Shown piece after piece: positions 26,650 through 34,288 of a stretch of DNA of 64,000 nt. The position numbers and the translations under genes were made by a program. How positions within the stretch are numbered: position 1 is the first letter of the stretch; the number at the start of each line of letters is the position of its first letter. A model generated the notes under the pieces. That model made no database searches. It worked only from the letters and a program-made list of their open reading frames with translations, and was not told the origin of the DNA. The stretch comes from Paenibacillus aquistagni (GTDB lineage: Bacteria; Bacillota; Bacilli; Paenibacillales; Paenibacillaceae), in contig NZ_FXAZ01000008.1 of the NCBI RefSeq assembly GCF_900177815.1, positions 1 to 64,000 on the forward strand. The letters run 5' to 3'.

Positions 26650-28587
26650 ATGTCGTTATCTATCGGAAACAAATTGTCGCTGTCACTCGCTGTCATTATT
26701 TTAATGCTGCTTGTCATTTCAAGTCCTAAACCAGCGGAGGCATCAACTTGTTCGTTTTATGTCGGGTTTCAATATGATATTCCCAATCTGGAATATCCAG
26801 GAGGAAAGTTTCTAGCCAAGGAAAACATCGGAACCAAGCAGGTAACCCTGAAGGCTTACACGCCGAAGCCTAATGAATCCGGTTCTGTAACTCTTAATGT
26901 GTATAGTGACATGAACACCAACAACGCTCCCTTATACTCCTCTACGGTTACATTCACGGGTGATGCCCCAACTCAAGTTGTCCACATTCCTATTCAGGAT
27001 GATACCATCTTGAATGAAGGCATCCGTGAGCAGTTTATTCAATTAAGCAATCCGTCTTCAAATGTATGCTTCTATGAAGAGGATGGCTGGCGCGAAGCCT
27101 TTTTGTATATTTTGGACAATGAGCCGCCAACTTTGAGGGTTACCCCTTCTGAAACCTCTTATGACTTAGCTGAGGGAGGAAAAAAAACATTCGAGATCAA
27201 AAGATTGGGCGATCTGACCTTGCCGGTTGCTTATCAAATCACGGATACCCCGATCACCGCGCAGAGCTCAGATTATAGCATTTCATCAAACGGAGGCTCC
27301 TTCCCAACTGAAATATACCAGGACTATGTCCGCGATTGGCTGAATTCACAGGTGCAATACGTATCGGTGACAGCATTGACGGATACTGAAACTGAAGCCA
27401 CCGAAACCTTCCAAATGCACATCGCCTCGGCAAATGCACAGATTGACGGACCTTCCACTGTTGACTTCCGAATCATCGGCGTGAATACTTGTTCGTTTTA
27501 TGTCGGGTTTCAGTATGATATTCCGAACATGGACTACCCAGGAGGAAAGTTTCTAGCCAAGGAAAACATCGGAACCAAGCAGGTGACCCTGCGAGCATAC
27601 ACGCCTCAGCCTAATGAATCCGGTTCTGTTGTCCTTAAGGTATATAGTGATATGAACATGAACAATGCTCCTTTATACTCCACTACAGTTACATTCACGG
27701 GTAATGCTCCAACTCAAGTTGTCCACATTCCTATACAGGATGATACCATCTTGAATGAAGACATCCGTGAGCTGTTTATCCAATTAAGCAATCCATCTCC
27801 AAATGTATGCTTCTATGAAGAGGATGGCTGGCGCGAAGCCTTTTTGTATATTTTGGACGACGAGCCGCCAACCTTGAAAGTTACCCCTTCTGAAGCTTCA
27901 CATGATTTGGCAGAGGGAGAGAGCAAGACGTTTGAAATCCGCAGATTGGGTGATCTGACCTTGCCGGTTACTTATCAAATCACGGATACTCCGATCACCG
28001 CGCAGAGCTCAGATTATAGCATTTCGCCAACAGAGGGCTCCTTCCCGACCCAAATTGATGGAGACTATGTTCGCGATTGGCTGAATTCACAGGTGGAATA
28101 TGTTACGGTATCAGCATTGGCTGATACTGCAGTTGAAAGCACCGAAACTTTTCAAATGCACATCGCCTCGCCAAATGCGCAGATTAATGGACCTTCCACC
28201 GTCGACTTCCGAATCATTGGCAATGATGGCGGCAGCAGCGCAACCATCCAATTGGAGCAATCTGCTTACGCCACTTGGGAGTACATTAATGTGCTGCCAG
28301 TTAAGCTTACGCGTACCGGCAACCTCACACAAGAGGTCTCTGTATGGGTAAGCACCGTGAATGGATCGGCGAAGCGTGACAAGGATTTCGGGTTTGAGCC
28401 AGTAAGGATAACCTTTGCTCCAGGACAGCTATCGGCCAACCTTAATCTCTATATCATTGATGACGTATTCTGGGAAGGCAATGAAACCTTCACCCTCCAG
28501 TTAAGCGATGCACAAGGCGGTGCCGTGCTAGGAACTGTACAGCAAGCAATTGTGACCATTTATGACAATGAATGGCGAACCCAATAG
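26650..28587 (+). CDS. Secreted Calx-beta repeat protein with internal duplication
   Basis: A 645-residue exported protein. A signal peptide (hydrophobic core ILMLLVISS, probable cleavage after AEA near residue 32) is followed by two nearly identical 247-residue units, each with a Cys pair (TCSFYVGF and NVCFYEEDGW) and each made of two Calx-beta-like sandwiches (IPIQDDTILNE..REQF; DTETEATETFQM). A final single Calx-beta domain ends WEGNETFTLQLSDA. Acidic DD and NE turns suggest Ca binding. There is no LPXTG, S-layer domain or other anchor, so it is probably free in the medium or bound non-covalently. Function is unknown; such modules often serve adhesion. Terminators on both sides make it monocistronic. 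Confidence 0.8.
   Translation: MSLSIGNKLSLSLAVIILMLLVISSPKPAEASTCSFYVGFQYDIPNLEYPGGKFLAKENIGTKQVTLKAYTPKPNESGSVTLNVYSDMNTNNAPLYSSTVTFTGDAPTQVVHIPIQDDTILNEGIREQFIQLSNPSSNVCFYEEDGWREAFLYILDNEPPTLRVTPSETSYDLAEGGKKTFEIKRLGDLTLPVAYQITDTPITAQSSDYSISSNGGSFPTEIYQDYVRDWLNSQVQYVSVTALTDTETEATETFQMHIASANAQIDGPSTVDFRIIGVNTCSFYVGFQYDIPNMDYPGGKFLAKENIGTKQVTLRAYTPQPNESGSVVLKVYSDMNMNNAPLYSTTVTFTGNAPTQVVHIPIQDDTILNEDIRELFIQLSNPSPNVCFYEEDGWREAFLYILDDEPPTLKVTPSEASHDLAEGESKTFEIRRLGDLTLPVTYQITDTPITAQSSDYSISPTEGSFPTQIDGDYVRDWLNSQVEYVTVSALADTAVESTETFQMHIASPNAQINGPSTVDFRIIGNDGGSSATIQLEQSAYATWEYINVLPVKLTRTGNLTQEVSVWVSTVNGSAKRDKDFGFEPVRITFAPGQLSANLNLYIIDDVFWEGNETFTLQLSDAQGGAVLGTVQQAIVTIYDNEWRTQ
26746..27486 (+). repeat. 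741-bp tandem repeat, copy 1
   Basis: First unit of the in-frame duplication within the Calx-beta gene. Long blocks are identical in DNA with copy 2, for example the first 26 bases from ACTTGTTCG and the block around CCAGGAGGAAAGTTTCTAGC. The period is exactly 247 codons. Confidence 0.9.
27487..28227 (+). repeat. 741-bp tandem repeat, copy 2
   Basis: Second unit of the duplication. Differences from copy 1 are scattered, and many are conservative at protein level (NLEYP to NMDYP, KPNES to QPNES), which points to a fairly recent duplication followed by some selection or gene conversion. Confidence 0.9.
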
Positions 28588-28612
28588 ATCAGATGCCCGC
28601 TGACGTTTTGCC

Positions 28613-28642
28613 AGAGCCGTTTCTTAAAGAAGCGGCTCTTTT
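28613..28642 (+). terminator. Terminator after the Calx-beta gene
   Basis: AGAGCCGTTTCTT and AAGAAGCGGCTCT pair with one mismatch and are followed by TTTT, 25 bases past the stop at 28587. Confidence 0.8.
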
Positions 28643-28833
28643 CTCTTGTTCGAGGAATCCATACCGATTTGATTAAAACAAAAACAAGCCAAAAAGCCTA
28701 AGTCCAAAACATGAACGGGACTTAGGCCAAGCCATGAAGCGCAGCGGCAAGACGATCGTATAGACACGCTGCACCATTAGGTTATTTAACGTATAAAGAC
28801 TGCTGGGAAGATTCTCGATTATACCAATTGCCT

Positions 28834-29973
28834 TCAAATAAAATTCAGGCCAGCCGTATACGGCAAAGGAATCGGCAGCAGCTTGTTCAGCCATGGAGAG
28901 CTGCCAAGCTCAGGCGCGACGTCTGGATCTGGGTTAAACAGCAAGGAAGCGAACGCCGTTGTAGGAATGACATAACGGACTCCAGCCACGGTAAGCTCCA
29001 CTTTGTCTTCTCCCTTGACCTCATTAACATCGATATGAGCCAACGCATCTTCATCACGAGTCTCCAAGTACGGGAGCAATTGATTCCAGAAGCGTACCGG
29101 ATTCACCAGCTTGACGGTCCCTTGGTTCATACCTTTTACGAAAGGAAACGACTTCAACTGTGCAAGCAGACCCGTTTCCTGCCAAGGCACAGCTAAGCGC
29201 AGCTCGGGAAGCGATAGATCCGTGATCAGCGTTCCAAGTGCCGCTGCTACGACGTCTTCCTTTCCTCCCCAATCAATGACCATTGGAGAGGCGTCTGTGT
29301 GAAGCGGACCTCTAATGCCAAGCGTAATAAAGGCTTCCACCACACCTTCCCGCTCGACAACAAAGATCCGCTGCTCAAGCTTCGCCAAGCTGGCCTGCGC
29401 TCGCGCTTGTTCCAGGACCGCCCGTTCCAGTAACCCTCGCTCGAATCGCACCTGGCTGGAATCGGCCAGCTGCTGCCTTACAAGTCGATCACGCTCCTCC
29501 GCTTCTCTGATCGTAGCCCCAGCCTCAACTAGCGAAGGCAGCCGGTACGCCTGCTCTCTTGTCAGCTTATAGCGATAGACGGAGCCAAAGTAGACACAGC
29601 CGCGCCGTGTATATAAGCTGCGGTCGCCTGACACCAACAGCAAGGAGCCCTGCGAAGCTTCGATATGTTCAAAGACACGATCAAGGAGCAGCCCTGCATA
29701 TCCCTTTCCTCGGAAGTGAATATCTGTACATACCGAGCCTAATGAAAAACATGGGATCACTGCAGCTCCAATTTTCATTTGGCTTGGGACGAGACCCATG
29801 AATGAGACGAGCTTATCATCGACATACATGCCAACAGAGCTCGCATACGCCCCGGAGAAGATAAGGGGAAATGCATCTGCCATCGGTTGATGGCCTTCCT
29901 TGCGAAAGGTCAGATCAGCAAGCTTTGCCGCCTCATCCATGCCTTGCTTCTGTACATAGCGAATCGATTCCAT
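28834..29973 (-). CDS. GNAT-family acetyltransferase, Eis-like
   Basis: A 379-residue cytoplasmic acetyltransferase. The N-terminal GNAT fold has the acetyl-CoA loop SVCTDIHFRGKGYAGLLLD (about 78-96), with R/Q-x-x-G-x-G/A recognisable as FRGKGYAG. The extra C-terminal domain and overall length resemble the Eis/YokD-like two-domain group rather than single-domain GNATs. AAGGAGG sits about 7 bases before the ATG. The gene stands alone, with no neighbour in the same direction close by. The substrate is unknown; Eis relatives acetylate amines including aminoglycosides, but nothing here proves this. Confidence 0.75.
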   Translation of the reverse strand: MESIRYVQKQGMDEAAKLADLTFRKEGHQPMADAFPLIFSGAYASSVGMYVDDKLVSFMGLVPSQMKIGAAVIPCFSLGSVCTDIHFRGKGYAGLLLDRVFEHIEASQGSLLLVSGDRSLYTRRGCVYFGSVYRYKLTREQAYRLPSLVEAGATIREAEERDRLVRQQLADSSQVRFERGLLERAVLEQARAQASLAKLEQRIFVVEREGVVEAFITLGIRGPLHTDASPMVIDWGGKEDVVAAALGTLITDLSLPELRLAVPWQETGLLAQLKSFPFVKGMNQGTVKLVNPVRFWNQLLPYLETRDEDALAHIDVNEVKGEDKVELTVAGVRYVIPTTAFASLLFNPDPDVAPELGSSPWLNKLLPIPLPYTAGLNFI

Positions 29974-30147
29974 AGAAGTTCCTCCTTACCAGGTGCCGTC
30001 ATCTAAGCAGCTTTAAGTATGATCTCCAATGCATATGAAGAAGCAAATGCGTCTATTCCTTGTCTATACCGCTCTCATGCTGTTTCGCTTCTTCAATCGG
30101 TACAAGGTTAAATTGAACTTATCACGCTTCATCCGCAATGTCTATTC

Positions 30148-30199
30148 AAAAAAAAAGCGACTGTCCCCTTCCGCATAAGCATGAAGGACAGCCGCTTTC
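30148..30199 (-). terminator. Terminator after ppaC
   Basis: On the minus strand AAGCGGCTGTCC pairs with GGACAGTCGCTT, with inner CTTC/GAAG, and nine T follow, 20 bases after the ppaC stop. Confidence 0.85.
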
Positions 30200-30219
30200 G
30201 TCTATTTCTATATAAGCGA

Positions 30220-31149
30220 TTATTTGCTCAAAATATCGGTCAATACGGGAACGACTTGAGACTTGCGGGATACAACGCCTTTTAGAACCGCTTTGTTGTC
30301 TGCAAGCTTCACATTGAATGCCTGCTCAACGGCATCGGTACGGTAACCAAGCACAATTGCGACAGAATCGTTATTCAAGATATCTGTTACAACAAAGACG
30401 AAGACATCCAGGCCCTTGTCCGCAATCACTTGATTCAATGCAGCTGTAACTTCTGCCTCACGGCTTAGCACATCCTGCACGTCAACTGCATTCACCTGTG
30501 CAATCTCAACCTTGGAGCTGCCCATCGTGAATTCCTTGGAATCAAGCGTGATCAATTCAGCTACAGACTTATCCGAGAGGTCTGCACCTGCCTTCAGCAT
30601 ATTCAAGCCGTACTCTGCAGCATCCACACCAGCAATACCAGCAAGCTCATGCGCTGCATCGATATCCTGCTGCGTGCAGGTTGGGGACTTGAACAGCAAA
30701 GAGTCCGAAATAATCGCGGACAGCATGAGACCCGCGATCTCAGGCTTAATCGCAACGCCGTTCTCCTTGTAGAGCTTATTCAAGATTGTCGCTGTGCAGC
30801 CTACTGGCTCTGCACGGTAGTACAATGGAGCACTTGTCTCAAAGTTCGCGATGCGGTGGTGGTCGATTACCTCCAACACTTGAACCTTTTCAATATCGCT
30901 GACACTTTGTTGACGCTCATTATGGTCAACCAAGATGACACCATTCACTTCGTTTGCTACCGTTTCAACCAAGCGTGGAACTTCTGCCTTGAACGTATCC
31001 AAAGCGTATTGCGTCTCGCCGTTCACATTTCCCAAGCGAACAGGTTCAGCATCTACGCCTAATTGGCGCTTCAATTCAGCATAAGCAATAGCGGAACAAA
31101 TCGTATCTGTGTCTGGGTTTTTATGTCCGAATACAAGTACTTTTTCCAT
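30220..31149 (-). CDS. ppaC: Manganese-dependent inorganic pyrophosphatase
   Basis: Cytoplasmic family II (DHH) pyrophosphatase that splits pyrophosphate and so drives biosynthetic reactions. It has the full family set: [17 protein letters not shown] at the N-terminus (His and two Asp as metal ligands), LVDHNE (near 75), the DHH triad in [10 protein letters not shown] (near 97) and the C-terminal DHHA2 part with [10 protein letters not shown] at its end. The length of 309 residues is standard. AAGGAG lies 8 bases before the ATG, and a good promoter stands just upstream. It is monocistronic. Confidence 0.95.
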   Translation of the reverse strand: MEKVLVFGHKNPDTDTICSAIAYAELKRQLGVDAEPVRLGNVNGETQYALDTFKAEVPRLVETVANEVNGVILVDHNERQQSVSDIEKVQVLEVIDHHRIANFETSAPLYYRAEPVGCTATILNKLYKENGVAIKPEIAGLMLSAIISDSLLFKSPTCTQQDIDAAHELAGIAGVDAAEYGLNMLKAGADLSDKSVAELITLDSKEFTMGSSKVEIAQVNAVDVQDVLSREAEVTAALNQVIADKGLDVFVFVVTDILNNDSVAIVLGYRTDAVEQAFNVKLADNKAVLKGVVSRKSQVVPVLTDILSK

Positions 31150-31186
31150 TGATATAGCTCCTTACACGTTTATTTAGGGCGATATA

Positions 31187-31215
31187 AGTATAACCTCGTC
31201 CCATGATCCAATCAA
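31187..31215 (-). promoter_or_regulatory. Sigma-A promoter of ppaC
   Basis: On the minus strand TTGATT (31210-31215) and TATACT (31187-31192) are 17 bases apart, giving a leader of about 30 bases before the ppaC start at 31149. Confidence 0.68.
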
Positions 31216-31275
31216 GATTATACCGCAGTTTAAAGATTATTCCCATCCCTTTAATGGGATATTTTTGAATTCACT

Positions 31276-32097
31276 TTATTTCAACAATTGATTGCGAAGC
31301 AGCGACATCTGCTGATCCCATACGAAGGAAGCCTTAGAGAGCTCAACGAGTTGTTCCTTCGCATCCTCGGGAATCTCCCCGCCTTCATATTTATAGTTGA
31401 GCTTGTGCTCAGTAGCAGCCCAGAAGTCCATCGAAGAGGTGCGGATCTGGATCTCTGCTGGCACCCATAGAATGCCCGTTGAAGTAATGACCTTCGTCTC
31501 CACAACCATATGAAGACTCTTGTAGCCGCTCGGCTTCGGATTCTCAATATAGTCCTTGATGCGGATAATTCGAATATCCTCCCGCTCCATAATATGATCT
31601 TTCATGGCATACACATCGTCAATAAATGTCGTTACGATGCGAAGACCCGCAATATCGAAGATCTCGGTCTGGATCGTATAGAAGATGTCTGGCGTCAATG
31701 CGATGTTTTTCCGCTCTAATTTCTTCAACAAAGACAGCGGATCTTTAATTCTTGCTTTGATATGCTCAATCGGCGTATAGCCAAATCGCGTCTTCCAATC
31801 GAGATCGATAATCTGGAAGTCGCTCTTCAGCTCATTGAGCGCCATCTCATACTGATTAAACAAGGTGTCCCAATACTTCTGAATCATCTCGAACAAGTCC
31901 ATCCGGCTAAGGCTTCCATCCATAAAGCGGCTCTTAATCATGTTGCTGTTCATCACGTTGGCAAGCATGCGACCGCCTGGCAAATCAGACTCCACCAAGG
32001 ACTCTACGTCCACAACCTCCTGAAAGCTGTTCAACTGCTGCTCTTCTTGCTCGGTAGGCAGGGATTCCTGCTGTTCGTGCTGTTGATTATTGTCCAT
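31276..32097 (-). CDS. Small alarmone synthetase (RelA/SpoT-type GTP pyrophosphokinase)
   Basis: Cytoplasmic (p)ppGpp synthetase with only the RelA/SpoT synthetase domain. The core reads DIAGLRIVTTFIDDVY, IKDYIENPKPSGYKSLHMVVE (the substrate G-loop region) and EIQIRTSSMDFWAATEHKLNY. There is no HD hydrolase, TGS or ACT domain, so it belongs to the RelQ/RelP (YjbM/YwaC) group. An acidic, Gln/Glu-rich N-terminal extension of about 75 residues makes it 273 long against the usual 210. GGAGG precedes the ATG by 8 bases. It is divergent from the K+ channel operon. A weak hairpin (TCCCAT/ATGGGA near 31242-31256) lies after its stop. Confidence 0.88.
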   Translation of the reverse strand: MDNNQQHEQQESLPTEQEEQQLNSFQEVVDVESLVESDLPGGRMLANVMNSNMIKSRFMDGSLSRMDLFEMIQKYWDTLFNQYEMALNELKSDFQIIDLDWKTRFGYTPIEHIKARIKDPLSLLKKLERKNIALTPDIFYTIQTEIFDIAGLRIVTTFIDDVYAMKDHIMEREDIRIIRIKDYIENPKPSGYKSLHMVVETKVITSTGILWVPAEIQIRTSSMDFWAATEHKLNYKYEGGEIPEDAKEQLVELSKASFVWDQQMSLLRNQLLK

Positions 32098-32381
32098 CTG
32101 TTATTCCTCCACTTTGTCTATAGCTTGATGCGTGTATATAAGCGATAAGCATGGTATTTGAGATTTAGGAATGGCGTTAAAGGCGATGGGGCTCTCTTCT
32201 AGATTACCGCTTGTTAGAGCAACTCGCAAATACTACCCCCTCTTTACTCACCCATCCCCTCTACCTTAAAACTTTTTAAGAAATATGAAACGATTTGCAC
32301 CCTTGAACGGTCAAACCACGTATAATCAATCTGTTCAAGTATTTCCCATCCGCTTCTAGATCTAATAAGGGAGGTGACACC

Positions 32382-33410
32382 TTGTTTCTTATTCGAAGGC
32401 TATCCATGAAGCTCTTGCGATTAAAAAATTCTATTTTGGCCGCTATTGCGCTAATGTTCATGATTCTCACCGCAAGCCTAGCGTACCTCCTTGAGCCCGA
32501 CACCTTTACAACCTGGTTCAATGCCTTGTATTGGGTGCTGACGACGATGGCTACGGTCGGATATGGCGATTATTACGCTGTAACCCCATTAGGAAAGCTG
32601 CTTACGATCTTTATCTATATTTTTGGAATCGGCTTATTGAGCTTGGTTATCGGCAAGATTATCGACTCGATTGCAGATATGCACCGAAGAAGGGAGACGG
32701 GGAAATTGAAGTTTCACGGCAAGCATCATGTCATTATTATGAATTGGAGCCGCAAGGCTAAGTACGCGATCGAGGAGCTCTTGTCCTCAAGTCCAGATAT
32801 CGATATTGTCATCGTTGACGATCTCGAGAAGCATCCTTATGATCATCCGAAGGTGCACTTTGTGAGCGGAGATCCGACATCTGCCGATATCCTGAATCAG
32901 GCAGGCATGCAGGAAGCACGCGCAGCGATCATCTTTGCCGACCCTAAGATTGATGATGCCTCGCTTGTAGATGGCAAATCTCTGCTCATCGCCTCAAGCA
33001 TTGAGAGCCTTGCTCCACAAGTACATACAACAGTTGAAGTGATGATGGAGAAGCACACCAAGAATTTCAGGCATGTTAAAGTGAATGAATTTATTTTGTC
33101 GCATGATGCCGTATCCCGACTGGCCGTTAAGAGCGCGCTAGAAGAAGGCAATATGGATATTTTCAGTCAGCTGCTGAGCAGACAGCATGGAGCCGACATT
33201 TTCCAGGTCCCCGTCGATCCGTCTTGGAAGACCTACGAGGATGCCTTTGTGGATCTGCTGCAGCAAGGGGCAACCTTAATCTCAGATCGCAATGACATGC
33301 AAATCAACTGCAAGCTGAAAGAGAACATTCCTGCGGATGCCAAGCTGTTCGTCATCTGCCATACGAGCGTCTATGACCAAAAGCTGAGTGGAAAGTCGGT
33401 GACATCATGA
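32382..33410 (+). CDS. Potassium channel with RCK/TrkA-N domain (YugO-like)
   Basis: Two-helix K+ channel. Helix 1 spans about residues 19-37, followed by the pore helix and the selectivity filter T58-V-G-Y-G-D63, then helix 2 (about 72-94). A cytoplasmic RCK/TrkA-N ligand-binding domain (about 114-340) begins HHVIIMNWSRKAKYAIEEL, lacking the classic Gly-rich turn, as I recall for YugO. The TTG at 32382 is the start: AGGGAGGTG lies 5 bases upstream. The stop overlaps the next ATG (ATGA), so it is translationally coupled to a five-gene operon. In B. subtilis YugO serves biofilm electrical signalling; whether this one does is inference. The 284-base gap upstream holds TGAAAC (32286) and TATAAT (32321) but no well-spaced promoter. 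Confidence 0.88.
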   Translation: MFLIRRLSMKLLRLKNSILAAIALMFMILTASLAYLLEPDTFTTWFNALYWVLTTMATVGYGDYYAVTPLGKLLTIFIYIFGIGLLSLVIGKIIDSIADMHRRRETGKLKFHGKHHVIIMNWSRKAKYAIEELLSSSPDIDIVIVDDLEKHPYDHPKVHFVSGDPTSADILNQAGMQEARAAIIFADPKIDDASLVDGKSLLIASSIESLAPQVHTTVEVMMEKHTKNFRHVKVNEFILSHDAVSRLAVKSALEEGNMDIFSQLLSRQHGADIFQVPVDPSWKTYEDAFVDLLQQGATLISDRNDMQINCKLKENIPADAKLFVICHTSVYDQKLSGKSVTS

Positions 33411-33892
33411 ATGGGAGCTGTTTCCTCTCGTATCAGGAATGGTCAGATCTTGAATTAAGGGTCACAAGAAGCCTCTTCAGCGAAGCTGTGTCCAATCAAG
33501 AATTGTTTGTCCGCAAGCTGGTCAACGCAACCGTGATCCACAACCAATGCTTCGAGCACACCTCTCATGAATCTGATCATGGAGGCAATCATGTTATTTA
33601 TATGAAGCCATTTGGAGCGGATGAGCTGCCCATCTATGGCGCTCGACTGCAGGAAGCCTTGTTCGACTATTGCGATGTCTCCCCTGCCTTGTCTATGGAC
33701 TGCTGCTATTGGGAGCATGATCGCTTCGTTCGGGGAACTGCGATACGAATGGAGCATGAGCCGCTCAAGATAGCTGGGTTATTGCTCGATCATTACCTCG
33801 TCCAATACGAGCAAACCTACGAGAATGTATATAGTGTATTCGATCGAGATCGAAGAAAGGTCATTTTATTCTTAAAAGGAGTGGAACTGTAA
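33407..33892 (+). CDS. Unrecognised 161-aa protein in the K+ channel operon
   Basis: I do not recognise the family. It is a soluble, acidic protein with no signal peptide or membrane segment. It has six Cys, including an adjacent CC in SMDCCYWEHDRF, and several His, and it ends VFDRDRRKVILFLKGVEL. Its ATG overlaps the channel stop by 4 bases, and its TAA directly abuts the ATG of the lipoprotein gene, so it is certainly part of the operon. By position it could stand where DUF2491/DUF2170 genes (yjfK, yjfI) lie in the enterobacterial cluster, but I see no sequence match to claim that. Confidence 0.75.
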   Translation: MNGSCFLSYQEWSDLELRVTRSLFSEAVSNQELFVRKLVNATVIHNQCFEHTSHESDHGGNHVIYMKPFGADELPIYGARLQEALFDYCDVSPALSMDCCYWEHDRFVRGTAIRMEHEPLKIAGLLLDHYLVQYEQTYENVYSVFDRDRRKVILFLKGVEL

Positions 33893-34282
33893 ATGCAGGA
33901 TCACGAGCAGCAAGCACAAGCTGCGTCATCCATAAGCCATCGCTCGGCTAAATCGCCAAGCCCCAGCATACGACGAATCTCATCTCATAAAATGGCTGCA
34001 CTTGCGCTGATTCTTGCCGTGCCTGCTATGCTTGCAGGCTGCAGCAATGAAGAGGAAATCTATGATGAATATTGTTATGACATGGATAATGACGGAACCA
34101 TTACGTTTGAAGAATGCCCAGAGGGCAGCTATTACGAGGACGATAGCGGCGGCTTCTATTATATATCCAGCACCGATAAACGCTATCGGGCCAAGCCAAG
34201 CTCTGCTTCAACCTTCAAATCCTCTAAGAACAGTTCTTACAAAGGATTTGGCAGCAGCGGAAGCAAGAGCATCGGGGGGTAA
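33893..34282 (+). CDS. Small lipoprotein with EF-hand loop and C-terminal Gly-Gly
   Basis: A 129-residue predicted lipoprotein. A basic, Ser-rich N-terminus of about 33 residues precedes the hydrophobic core MAALALILAVPAML and the lipobox LAGC (Cys50). The mature part carries DMDNDGTITFEE (63-74), a textbook 12-residue EF-hand loop with Asp at 1, 3, 5 and Glu at 12, flanked by Cys61 and Cys75. A Ser/Lys-rich tail ends GFGSSGSKSIGG. That tail resembles my memory of the end of enterobacterial YgiB/YjfM (DUF1190), whose genes also neighbour a glutathionylspermidine-synthase-like gene. AAGGAG lies about 10 bases before the ATG. Likely site: outer face of the membrane, binding Ca2+. Confidence 0.78.
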   Translation: MQDHEQQAQAASSISHRSAKSPSPSIRRISSHKMAALALILAVPAMLAGCSNEEEIYDEYCYDMDNDGTITFEECPEGSYYEDDSGGFYYISSTDKRYRAKPSSASTFKSSKNSSYKGFGSSGSKSIGG

Positions 34283-34288
34283 TCAGAA

